Assembly: GCA_905250125.1 (NCBI GenBank)
Contig: CAJNOL010000087.1
Coordinates: 62,001 to 126,000 of the forward strand
DNA length: 64,000 bases
Source of the DNA: Rotaria sordida
Lineage: Eukaryota > Rotifera > Eurotatoria > Philodinida > Philodinidae
Direction of reading: 5' to 3'
In this document: positions 23,200-34,706 of the stretch, in pieces
How positions within the stretch are numbered: position 1 is the first letter of the stretch
How the letters are laid out: every line of letters begins with the position of its first letter
The notes under the pieces: generated by a model
The model's input: only the letters and a program-made list of their open reading frames with translations
Told to the model about the DNA's origin: nothing
Database searches by the model: none
Translations under genes and position numbers: made by a program

Positions 23200-24765
23200 T
23201 GTGTATATTTTCGGCAGAATGTAGTTGTATGTTGTCTTCTTTTTCTTACATCATCACATTTTTTCCTTCCAATATTTATATGTAATAATTCGCCCTAGCC
23301 TTTGACCCTGAATCTTTCTTTTCTGTTACAGATTGTAACATCATCTGATCTTTTCTTGTGCTTTCTTTGCGTCGATATTGTTGTATGTTGTACATATATA
23401 AGAAAAACCTGACAAAAATGTTATAGATGACGAAAAAGTGTACGCAATAACCGATGACTATGATTCCGGTGCTATTAATTATCTCTTATTGTCGCGTATT
23501 TTCTAATGTCTTGTGACAAATGGCGACGACGAATATACGCAAATAAATATGCACGTGTAGTACCTCTAACCTTTTCATCATCTTCTAGACTTTTTCCTTT
23601 TTTATTAATCATATCTTCTTGTTACTAAACAATACGTTTTAAATAAAATTGATCGTATAATAAGAAAGACAATTCATATTGTTCATTTTACTAAATAATC
23701 ATTTATGTTCTCATTTATAATATATAACAAACAGAAGGACAAAACATCTAGACTATCATTTATTATCGGTCAAGCAAACTCACATATTGTGTGACCGACA
23801 CACACACACACATTTGTGTACATTCGAGTAATGAGAAAAGAATTATGTCGGTCAGTTCGACCTCCTTATGTAGATATAGACAATGTAAATGATGAACGGA
23901 CCATAATAAGGTCATAACCAAAAAAAAAATAAAAAGAATTGAACAAACAACATCATAACCTATAAAATAAATTAATTCTCATTGAAAAATCTTCGAAAAT
24001 CAATCAATTGCATAGATAATATGCTTTTTCTTCTTTTTTTTTTTTTATTAAATTTTCAAATAAGATTAATGAGATTTAAATAACTTTTTAAAGAAAAGAT
24101 TCTTTACTTGAAATAATCATTTTTTTCTCATTATTATTTTTCTAGTCATATTGACCCATTTCTCTCTCTCTTTTTTCTTTTTTAAATCTCAGTTATAGAG
24201 AAGAAGAAGAAGGTCATCACATCATGTTGTCGGTCATCCATTCGACAATTGCTTTCTATTCTCTTTTCTCTATATATGCACTCAGTGGTCATTTGATCAT
24301 GAATACGATAGGCAAAAGAACAAATATACACGCATTTAAGGTCAATGAGCATACAACAACCAATGTCCGATGAGAATATTGTGCATGTATATGCTCATAA
24401 GAGAGCAAGAGAGAGAGAATAGGAGCATAACGATCAACAAGAAATAGGTCAAATTGACCTAGTCCATAATGACCGCAGACATGTCCACATATGCTTTGTA
24501 TTGCTCTTTGTCCTAAATAATAAAGACGAGTGAACTAGGCCAACGAGAGAAAAAAAAATGAAAAAAAGAGAGAGAGAGAACTAAGCAAGTAAAATATAGA
24601 GAGAAAGAAAGGTCAGTTTCGTATCCGAGTCCAACGTGAACAGACGTATATCATCATTGTTATTATTATTCGACAAGAATAATGATGACTAGCATTCAGG
24701 TTTATTTCTTATTTATATAAATATTCAATCAAGAAAATATATTTTATAAATTATAATAATAGAAA
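23200..24765. promoter_or_regulatory. divergent intergenic region between the ASB and NFIL3-like genes
   Basis: 1.6 kb between two head-to-head start codons; it must hold both promoters. It contains (CA)n near 23800, T and A runs, and several ggtcaattt/ggtcaaattgacct-like dyads near 24445-24465 (aaataggtcaaattgaccta is a near-palindrome that resembles a nuclear-receptor inverted half-site pair). No coding sequence seen. Binding is inference. Confidence 0.5.
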
Positions 24766-26442
24766 ATGCAATCGAATGATCTCCTACGTTCATCAACATC
24801 TCCATTTGTACGTTCACCTCATTTACTTAGTAATGATTTACAATCACAATTAAATATGCTTTATGCTCTAACACAACAACAAATATCATCCTCATCCTCA
24901 TCCTCATCATCTGATTTAACATTAGAATCACAAATAAAACGTATTAAGTATGTTATTTTTGTTATTTTAATTTGATCATTTAATTTATTTTATTTTATTT
25001 TATAGAAAAACAATACCAATGCCCAATGAACCTCCTTCTCAAGTATCATTAATATCTGCAACAGATTCACGTACAAATTCAACAAGTGATCGTGAAATTG
25101 TTAAAGTTGTTACAACAGCTGGACCACAATGTATTGATAAAGAATTTTTAACACAATTACTATTACGTAAAGATGTTATACCAGCACGAAAACGTCGTGA
25201 TTTTATTCCAAATGACATGAAAGATGATCATTATTGGGAAAGACGACGTAAAAATAATTTAGCTGCTAAACGTTCACGTGAAAAACGACGTCTCAATGAT
25301 ATTGTTTTAGGTATTAACAAAATTTTTTCTTTAAAAATTAATTCAATAAATATTTTTATTAAATAGAAACCAAAGTTGTTGAATTAACAAACGAAAATGA
25401 AGCATTAAAAGCTAAACTTAATTTAATGTTATCACGTTTAAATATGAAAGAAACAGAAATGGAAAGTTTATTTGAAGAAGAACAACGTCTTGGTCATATA
25501 TGTCTTAGACCTGCAACATCAGCATCAACAATTATTTCTCAACGTACACTTATAAGTGATGATGATGATTATTCATCACGATCAACAAGACCAAAAAATT
25601 CTTCATCATCTGAAACACATGATGATGATGAAGTTGAATCAACAACATTTGATGATAATTCTTCCAATACACGTGTACAACATCCAATACTTTATAATCA
25701 ATTACTTGGAAATAATAATAATGGTGCTGTTGATTTAAGTCGTACAGAAGTTAAAACAGGTAATTTATTAACAACAATTCCAAGTAAAAGTCCATCACCA
25801 TTAACACCATCACCATCACCACCAAATGAATCATTATTACAAATTCTTGCTAATCAAATTCTTAAAACAAAACAACAAGATACAGTAACATCATCATCAT
25901 CACGCTTATTAACAATAGCATCACCAACAGAATCAAAACCAACAATATCATCATTAAAAAGAAATTTTAATCAATTACAACAAGATGATGAACAACAACA
26001 ACAACAACAAAAATGGGATGAAGCAGCAATGGCATTACTTTCATTAAATAAACCACCACCACCTCCACCATCACCTGTTGAACAACAACAAACAGCACTT
26101 CAATCTGTTTGTCAATCAGTTATTAATGGTTTATTACGTAAATCAAATCCTCCACGAGCTACAATTGATTATCATAGTAATAATCAACAACAAATACAAG
26201 GTGAAAATTTCCATCATCATCATCAAGATAATATTAATTCATTTAATCAATTAAAAACATTAATGAATTATTTTTCTACATCATCATCAAATAATTCATT
26301 TTCAATGCCACCATTACAACAATCATCAACTTATATTCCAGAACAAAATAATACAATTACAACTCATACACAATCACATGAACCACGAGGTGATATGATG
26401 CCTTTAAAATTACGTATGAAAATGTTGAATGCTAAAAGTTAA
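24766..26442 (+). CDS. NFIL3-like: bZIP transcription factor, NFIL3/E4BP4-vrille type
   Basis: Exons 24766-24947, 25006-25310 and 25367-26442 give 520 aa. At residues ~137-160 the basic region is [20 protein letters not shown], with the Asn-Asn-x-Ala-Ala-x-x-Ser-Arg core shared by NFIL3, vrille and PAR-bZIP factors, preceded by [17 protein letters not shown] as in NFIL3. The zipper follows: [20 protein letters not shown]. The rest is disordered: Ser-rich before residue 60, then Asp-, Gln-, Pro- and Ser-rich blocks ([32 protein letters not shown]). Family members bind D-box type sites and mostly repress, often in circadian circuits; that role here is inference. The intron after LND IVL splits the basic-zipper junction. 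Confidence 0.93.
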
Positions 26443-26700
26443 AGATATGAAGGAGTGAGTTGGAGGGATAGGACGAAACTCGCAACAGTGAAACGAACAG
26501 TGTTCGTCAATATGCGATGAGCCATACTTATTGTTTACTAGAAGAGATAATGGTGGCGAGGTGTGAGCAGCGACACACTCCGAATTAGGAGATTATTGTA
26601 CAGAGTGAAGGCGCGCTGGACAGTGTGCGGTCGAAAGAACGCAGGCGAGGCCCTCTATTACAGTTCGGCGCTCACCGAGGCGACCTGCACAAATAATATT
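26443..26700 (+). other. GC-rich 3' UTR segment of the NFIL3-like gene
   Basis: Immediately after the stop, about 250 bases are far richer in G and C than anything nearby (for example gaaggcgcgctggacagtg, caggcgaggccctc, ggcgctcaccgaggcgacc). No open frame is conserved in style. It probably belongs to the 3' UTR; structure or regulation is inference. Confidence 0.55.
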
Positions 26701-28423
26701 TGTTAACTATTAAACATCGACAAAGAATAAATGAGGAATTGTACATTGTAGTTGTTGTATATTAGCATTTCAAAATCTGTGCCATATAAAAACAAAAATA
26801 AAAAATAAAAAGTATAAAATAATTAGAAAAAAAACAAAAAAAAAAAAATAATCGTCTAGTTTGTCCTTGTCGAAAAATTGTCTACATTTATGTGTGTTTT
26901 TTTTTTGTTACGTCTTAGTCTTTCGTCCATTTTTGTTAATGTATGTGTGCTGCTTTTCTTTTTGCATGTGTGTGTATCTTATATTATGCATCGAACACTT
27001 TTTTCGAAATATTGTTAACATTTTTGTCTTTAATTTATCCAAATAAATTGCCAAATATTCTCAGAAAAAAAAGATTTTTATTATCTATGCAGACTAACAA
27101 TGAATGGTAAAACAAAAATTTTATGAAATTATATAATCATACAATGAAATTCTAGCGTATAAATTGTTTTATTTTAGTATTATTGTGGAAAATTAATCAA
27201 ATAATTAAAATTTTGTAATGTTTTCATCGAGATAAAAATAACTAATGAGATAAATCTGTTGATATTAACGAAGAATTGATTTCGATGAAATGGTTGACCG
27301 TACAAGAAACCGAAAGAAAAAATATCGAAACTAGAGAAATATTGAATAAGTAATGTCTTCAGGGTGGATGTGAGTGTAGATGAAAAGAAGACTAGAACTC
27401 ACACCTACATGCCAAATGCACACTTTTGATGCCAAAAATAAAGAATGTCTTGTTAGTTGAAATTTTCGATATTTTCTCTTTTGGTCTTTCTATACCATAC
27501 CAATGGAACTAAGTATTATACATAGAGATGTAAACCGATACATTGATCAGCGGAGCCGGTGATAAAAGTGTCAAGCTTTGGTGACGACGGCAGAAAATCT
27601 TCGATGAATTTCTTAAAAAACTTCTTAATTTCGAGAAATTTTGAAATGCAAAAAGAAAAATAACGATGGTAGAGAATTTATTGACAAGAAACTGGACAAC
27701 AACATTTTCAGAAACTGATTTGGAAAGTCAAAAATTTTCAAAAATTAGATATCTATTTTTGTGTAGCGGTGATGGTGTCTCAGCCGATCGACTTACACCT
27801 CTAATTATTCAGTTTAAAATTTTTATCGTATCGCTTTTCTAGTCTTCATAATTAAGATGAAGTAAAACATAGTTGATGATTTTTGTTTTGTTGATATCTA
27901 CTACAATATCACAATTGACCTGTTGATAGTCTTTATATTAAATCAAATCGTACTTGTTAATAAATATAGTATTCATGAACTTTGGATATAGTTTTAACAT
28001 CTTAATCAATATTTAACTATTTGAATAATCATAACAAGAAGTTTGATTGATTTTCATGATTTGACAAATCTATAAAGCGGTATTTACTTGGCTACGTATA
28101 TTTCAGAGTTATATTTTAAACCTAATCGAACTTTTCTATTAATAGAAAAAGAATTGAAACTCATCCTTGTTTCTATATTGAAAAATATTAGTTATAGTTT
28201 TAACTATTAAAAATACAGAAAATTGAGCAAAACAAAAATTATGATTATGTAATAAATAATTTCAATTAGATATTCATATTCTCGTGATGTAACATCCTGT
28301 TTTTTATTATATTAAAATTCTTGTTATGATCTTTTTCTGACTTTTGATATTTATTTCAGTTCTTTTTTATTTTCTGGTATCATTTATTCTAACCAAAAAT
28401 ATCAACGAAAAAAATCATTCGAA
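26701..28423. other. intergenic with small foldbacks
   Basis: AT-rich. Holds a ~45-base inverted pair (27296-27335 with 27466-27503, sharing aaaatatcgaaa), whose loop contains gtgagtgtag and an inverted ctcacacctac. A second weak inverted pair is 27517-27545 with 27775-27808. No gene seen. Confidence 0.5.
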
Positions 28424-28761
28424 TTATAGTTTTCTTTGTACTTTTAGACGATCGATAAGAAATGATGAACGATTAAGTGTCGTTTGAACAAGTGAATATT
28501 TCGTTAGACTCGGTGCTACTATTGGCCATAAATACCATTTGATAAGTAAAAAAATAAGACCGTAATAAATTATACATTTCAAACTACCGACAATAAATTG
28601 TAAAAAAAATATCCAATATGGATATTCAGGTTCTTGACCAAAAACTTGATAGTATCGAGCAGAACGAGGTCGACGTCGACTACATTAAGTAAGTTCTACT
28701 ACTAGATAGTTTAACATTAAAAAAAGCAAACATACCAAATATTAAACTGCCACTTTCTCAT
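28424..28761 (-). CDS. small predicted membrane protein, two exons
   Basis: Exon 1 is 28761-28736 (ATG, MRKWQFNI), the donor is tg|gtatgt, and exon 2 is 28679-28424 after the acceptor taatgtag; codon tg|t is split. The product is 93 aa. After a basic stretch CRRRPRSARYYQVFGQEPE comes a long hydrophobic span YPYWIFFLQFIVGSLKCIIY, then YGLIFLLIKWYLWPIVAP, then a polar tail ending RLKVQRKL. That suggests one or two membrane helices. An in-frame TGA precedes the ATG. I do not recognise the family. The coding character is supported by the open frame of 85 codons in AT-rich DNA and the correct intron signals. Confidence 0.6.
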
Positions 28762-29459
28762 TCAATTCTATGCTTTAGAAATTTCTTTAAATGTTCTGCA
28801 TTATAACATTCATCTTTTGTCGACAATTGCATCGCGTTAGAAGAAATGCAAATTTAAAGAAAAAAAAAAAGAAAACCATTTATTTTGTATTCTGTCATGC
28901 TTTCAGATGAAAAAAAAATCAAACTTCTTTTTTTTTTGTTCTTTAAGTATATTCTTCTATAAGACATTTTATTGAGCACAATTTTTAAAGCATCTTAAAG
29001 CCGAAATTCAACAACTTCAAAGGTTATTCATTTTAGTCAACATCGAGTCATAATATTATATATAAAATATGAATGATAAAAAGCAAGAACATTGCCTTTC
29101 ACTTTCTTTTTTTTTTTAACTTCATGTTGAATGGACTCAAATAGCCATTCGAACGATAAGATTACATAAATGGCCAGGCTTTTCATTCGAATATATACGT
29201 ATATAAAAATGGATGATCGATGTTCATAGCTCATCCAAAATGACAGTCGACCGCTGTTGATCGTTTCTCGGTATTTTTTTTCTCTCTTATGATGAGTACG
29301 GGCAAAAGTCAGTTAGTATTTATCGTGTTCGCTTGTTCATCGAACCATATCACTCATCCATCTCACCAAACGTGTATTACTCGCCATTTTTCCAACATCA
29401 TTTAATAACGAAAGAGGACGATTCATTGTTATACATAGTAGAAATCAAAACGGTCAACT
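28762..29459. promoter_or_regulatory. divergent intergenic region
   Basis: Separates the small membrane protein gene (minus) from the cyclophilin gene (plus); presumably holds both promoters. No gene or repeat recognised. Confidence 0.4.
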
Positions 29460-32008
29460 ATGTTTTCAAATCCCGTCTATAACTTTCCACCACAATATAA
29501 TGAAAAGGTATTAACACAAAATTTGGCCGGTCTATCTTTGAATCCTGCTCAAACGAATCAAGATCCACAACAACGACAAAATGTTGATTTTGGAACATTT
29601 CAATTTCCACAACCACAACAACATATGCCAATTGATATTGGAGGATATATTCCACCAACAGTTGATGAAGGAAATCTGAAATGGTTAGCACCAGATGATG
29701 TTAATGTTTCATATCAACGTGGATCTACTGTTGTACGTCAATATAATAATTCAATGATTGATGATTATTATAAAAAATTTACTCGTCCAATTACGGATTA
29801 TGTTCCTATACCAACAAATGGTCAACCGACTTATGTTTATCAAAATCTCGATGGAAAACAAGCAGCAGCTGGAACAGTACCGATTCAACAACCTCTTAAC
29901 TCAGGTAAAAAACAAGATGACTTAAGAGGAAAGACTCTCCCTCACAATATGTTCTCAAATTTGATCAGTGTGTAGAATATTACAATACATTTTTGGTTGG
30001 ATAAGAATTACGAGATTTACAGAACTTGTTTATTTGATGTCAGCCGAAAAAGTAATCCTTACTAAATTCTCTATTCTTTCAATGCCTTCCAGGAAAATTT
30101 TGTTTATGATAACTTATTCACTGGGTCTACCTCTTATGGGATGACCTATTTTCTTTTAGAAGCAATGTCCTCTTCCTGAAGTTGGAGACTCCTCCAACAT
30201 ATGTCTGAGGATGATGTCCAGCGTACCATGAAAAATAGAGATTTTGTAAAACGTTTAATTTCATCTTTTAGTATCGTTTGTTTTCAACGTAAGAAATGCA
30301 AAAAAGACTCAAAATATGTGAATTTTAGAATTAAAATTTGTTTTTCTTACAGAATTACAACAGATCGTTTTGTTATCAACAGTACATATAAGTCGGAAAT
30401 GTGAGTTGTGTACAATGTTAAAATTAAGAGGATCGGTTGTAACTCTGTAAGGAAGAAACAAATTTTAATTCTAAAACTTAGATATCTTCAGTAATTTTTG
30501 CATGCTCTAATTTATATCAAAGTTACGAGACTGATCAATTTTTTTAATATTTCTTCAACATAGCCTCCAATTTTCTTGTAATTTGGAGATAATATACCTG
30601 GCGCGTAGGCACTTGTACATACAAAGTTTCATTGCAAACTAATAATCCTAAAAGCGTAGAATATAAAGTTTCACAAAACGTCTATTTCTTCATGGTATGC
30701 TGAACTACATTTTCAGACACATCTTGGTGGAGCTTTCAACTTCAGAAAAACGGCATTCCTTCTAAAAGTAAAATATGTGACTCCATAGATGTAAATCCAA
30801 CGAACAAGTTTTCATATACAAAAATTTCCCGGAAGATATTTTAAGAGTAGGAAATTTGGTAACGATTACTTTTACTGCTGATATCAAATAAGCAAATTTT
30901 GTAAATCTTATAACTCCTATTAGAGCTTACCCAACTAAAAAGATATTGTAAAATTCTACAAGCTGATCAAACTTGAGGACATGTTGTGAGGGGGGGGGGG
31001 AAGGGGGATGATCCCGCAAGATATTTTTGTTTTTCTGGAAATGATAATATACTTTGGTTTATAGGCGAACCATCAAATGATGCAAATTATACTGTACCTG
31101 TTAATGTTTCACAATCAAATACAGATGGAACTGAAGAAAAAAAACATAAGAAAAAACATAAAAAACGTTCATCAAAACATGGTCATGGCGAAAGTAGCAA
31201 ACATGGCGATAGTGAAAGAGTAACAGAGGAACGGTAAAATTCATTTATTTTGTTTTTCTCTCCAATATTTTCCTACATTTGATATTTTACATTCGTAGAC
31301 GAAGTGGAACAACACATAATGTTGATTATCAACAAACACCGTCTGCTGCCTCAACTGGTAATGTTTATCATCAACAACAAGTGATGGCAGCTACTCCTGA
31401 CAAACAAATGTAAGAAGAAAATTTTCAAATAGAAAAAAAAAAACAAGAATCTTCATTTTTTTCTTCTATTCAAAAGAATTGATGGTAGTGCTCAAGTGGC
31501 TATGAGAGATGATTCCAATCCAGTTGTCTTTTTTGATATTGAAATTGATGGTGATGCACGGGGTCGTCTTGTTATGGAACTTTTTCGTCATGTATTACCA
31601 CGTACAGCACAAAATTTTCTTGCGTTATGTTTAAATGAACATGGTTTTGGTTATCGTCTATCATATTTTCATCGAATTATTCCAGGTTTTATGGCTCAAG
31701 GTGGTGATTTTGAAAAATCGAATGGTACAGGTGGTTATTCAATTTATGGTGAAAAATTTGATGATGAAGGTTTTCCATATTTACATGATCGTGTTGGTCT
31801 TTTATCAATGGCAAATAGTGGTCCAAATACAAATGGAAGTCAATTCTTTTTAACATTTGTTCCATGTCCACATTTAGATAGAAAACATGTTGTATTTGGA
31901 CAAGTTTTACAAGGTTTTCATATATTGAAAGATCTTGAACTGAGTGGATCAGATAGTGGTGATGTATCACGAGAAGTTAAAATATCAAATAGTGGTCAAC
32001 TTCAATAA
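29460..32008 (+). CDS. cyclophilin-type peptidyl-prolyl isomerase with long disordered N-terminus
   Basis: Exons 29460-29904, 31065-31233, 31299-31409 and 31477-32008; 418 aa. The N-terminal ~245 residues are Gln/Pro/Asn-rich, then Lys/His-rich (KKHKKKHKKRSSKHGHGESS), which could be a nuclear or nucleic-acid-binding tract. The C-terminal ~165 residues are a full cyclophilin domain: NPVVFFDIEIDG, FHRIIPGFMAQGGDF with the catalytic Arg, NGTGGYSIYGEKFDDE, LSMANSGPNTNGSQFF, and HVVFGQV. All active-site residues I can place are present except that the cyclosporin-contacting Trp121 of human CypA is His here (CPHLDRKHVV). Known families with His at that position bind cyclosporin weakly. Intron 1 (1160 bases) is almost entirely a foldback element. 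Confidence 0.92.
29938..30993. repeat. long inverted repeat (foldback) filling cyclophilin intron 1
   Basis: Left arm ~29938-30370, right arm ~30430-30993. Matching pieces: left ccctcacaatatg versus inverted right ccctcacaacatg; left ttttagaattaaaatttgtt versus the identical inverted right block near 30450; left gtcagccgaaaaagtaatcc versus inverted gtaaaagtaatcg. The loop is about 60 bases. The right end runs into an 11-G tract (30990-31000). No transposase seen. Because it is intronic it will be transcribed as a large hairpin. Confidence 0.85.
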
Positions 32009-34706
32009 TTAAAATAAACATAACAAATTTAAATATGACCAAGAAATATATTTATCTTGGATATTTAAAGTTATAAAACTGACAAGAAAGATTTTTTTGT
32101 ATAAAATACACAAGTCTTTCGTAGTTATTAGTAAAATATAATAAAAAAAAAAGACATCTGTTTTTTGTCTCATAGATTAAATAAATACAATAATGGTAAT
32201 GTTTTGATGAAAAATGATAAGATTTAAAACGAAACATTTTATTGAATTTTTTTTCGATAGTAAAAATCATTTTAAATTTATGAAGACTTAAATGAAGATT
32301 TCGACTTTTAATTAGTGAACATAAAAACCTCTCAACAAAAAATCAAACATATTTGTTTAGCAATTATTAAAGATCGAATTGACTGAAGTTTGTTTTTATT
32401 TCCAAAAGGCAAATCTAAAGAATAAACTACTTTTCCCGTACAACGGAACACATTCAACTATTCGTCGTCAATCGAAGTGATATTCTGCTCATAAGTAGTA
32501 CCCACGAGAGAACTAACTGAATTGATACTCGTCGTTCCAGCTCGTATAGAATTCAAAAAGGAGGTCTCAATAAGATTAGAAAAGTCATAAAAGGGTTGAT
32601 AGTTATCGGTCTCTGGAGTCGACTGATGACTGTTTTACTGAATTTTTGATCCAGCTGTAGGTATTTACATCTGAAACTCTATCCATAAACAAGTCAAATG
32701 ACTAGTAGAATATTCTCTTCTCGAGATATTAAATTTCCAAAAAAATGATTATGTACCACATAAATCGATTTGACTTGAAAATTCAGTATCTCGACAAAGG
32801 AACATTCTTTTCAGCTGAAACTTTCACTATTTTCTAATAGCCATTTGACCTACTTATAGGTAAAATTTCAGATGAAAATTCCTTCCTTTTGATTATTCCA
32901 TGAATACTTTATCATAAGTCGAAAATCCGACAAAATGGTAATAACTCTACTAGCAAGATGTATAGAAATAAGTTTTTTTTTTAATTTTCTCTACACTCGC
33001 TCAGTACAACTTATGAGCAAAGTATCACTTCGACCAGCAATTAATAATTAAATATGTTTCCTCATTAGTATAAAAGCTTCTGTATGATGCAAAACATCAG
33101 CCATTATTGTACATTCTACATCATGTTTGAAAACATATTTCTATTTTGAATTTCGTTCGTTTAAATAAAAATAAAGAAATGATTCTACAATCGATCCGAT
33201 ATTTTCTTATTAAAAAAAATAGTTTCTAACTCATTTCCTAAGATTTTTCCATTGCATGTTATAATTACATTCAAGTCATTTGTTTACTTTCTTTTTTCAT
33301 AAACTAATGAATTGTTTTCGTAAAACTGGGGCCTCAGAAATAACCTATCAAAAAAAACCAAATAGAAAGCTTTCACCATATTTCGACCGAATGACACTTT
33401 CCAGCAAAGATCAACAATAAATTTTAGGTTTCTATAAAATTATTCAAATTACAATTTTCTTAATTCTCGTAAATAATTTATTTGAAATTTTTGAGTTTTC
33501 ACTAGTCAATCTGACTTCGCCGAGGCTTCACATGATCTTCAGATACATCACAACAAAACTTATCAGATCTCTACGTTTCTTATCATTAATTACTGATGAA
33601 AGTATCGAAAAAAAAAGGCAACTTTTGCAATGAAGTACTCATGTCGCACGACCGCCGCTATGTCGCGATACTCATAAGAATTGACGGTTCATCGGTAGTA
33701 GATTGCCAGTCAGAGAACAATCATCCGTATGCCGCTACCAACGGCTTTTATTCTGCTCGAATCACATGGGAGATTGTACTAGATCCCAAGTGTGCCAATG
33801 AAATGATGATTTATGAATAAATGCTTGGAATTTTTCTCTATCATCAGGAAAACAAATTAGCTAATTTCATCAAAATACGGTGGAACTATTCAGTTTTTTA
33901 TCTAGCGTAAGGACCAAGGAAGCGCCATCTCTCTGAAGATCAAATTGACTCTCCCGAAGTTTGTAGTTTTTCCGTGGACTATGTATCTGTGCTCTCAAAA
34001 AATTGGTGTTCGCCCTCCTAAAGTTTTACATCGCCTCTCTGGAAGAGTAAAATCTGGATAAAATACTAGACCTGTTCCATTATTTTTTTGTAGGTTATTT
34101 CACTCAGATCCGGTATGTTGAAATTCCATACAACGTAAATTTCTTTGAGTATAAGCATCAGAATATTCTCTATATTGATTAAGATTATAAAATTAATAAA
34201 ATACTACTTTATTTGTCAACATTTCCTGCATCTTTTATTTCATATACGACTCATTACAAGTCTATTGTTTTTTTGATAATACTGAATGATTCTATTGATC
34301 AATTGATCATTCATAATGCCTATTTCCATCTGTTCAGAAGAAAACAGCGATAATAAAAAAAAGAAATTTGATATTTCAACATAGAAGTCATTATTTTAAG
34401 ATTTATTTTAATTAATTAATAAAATTTAAATTCGATTTCGTTTATCTAACATTTCCATATTAAAGTAAACATTCTGTTTCTAAAAAATGGACATCGTCAT
34501 CGACAATGTCATTATACATACTCAAGAGATCTGGTCCTACTATTCTTTTCATTTATTCTCTTGAGAATCAAATAACGACAAGCACAAATTTCCATTTTAT
34601 TTGTACAATACAACAAGAAGAAAAAAAAACGAGCATACATATATAAATTAACATATGAAGTCTATTCATCCGGATATATAAAAAAGAAAAGGAAAACAAA
34701 ACAAAA
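32009..34706. other. intergenic, with a small inverted repeat
   Basis: Mostly AT-rich with no supported gene. Inverted pair 32665-32735 with 32815-32885 (sharing tcgagata and gtcaaatg in opposite orientation). An open frame at 33596-33820 (+), encoding MKVSKKKGNFCNEVL and ending CANEMMIYE, has richer composition than its surroundings, but no recognisable domain and no splice partners. Confidence 0.45.

Noticed and set aside
33596-33820. 75-codon open frame with comparatively rich composition
   Set aside because: No recognisable domain, no splice partners, and no upstream promoter or downstream exon; kept only as a note in the intergenic entry.
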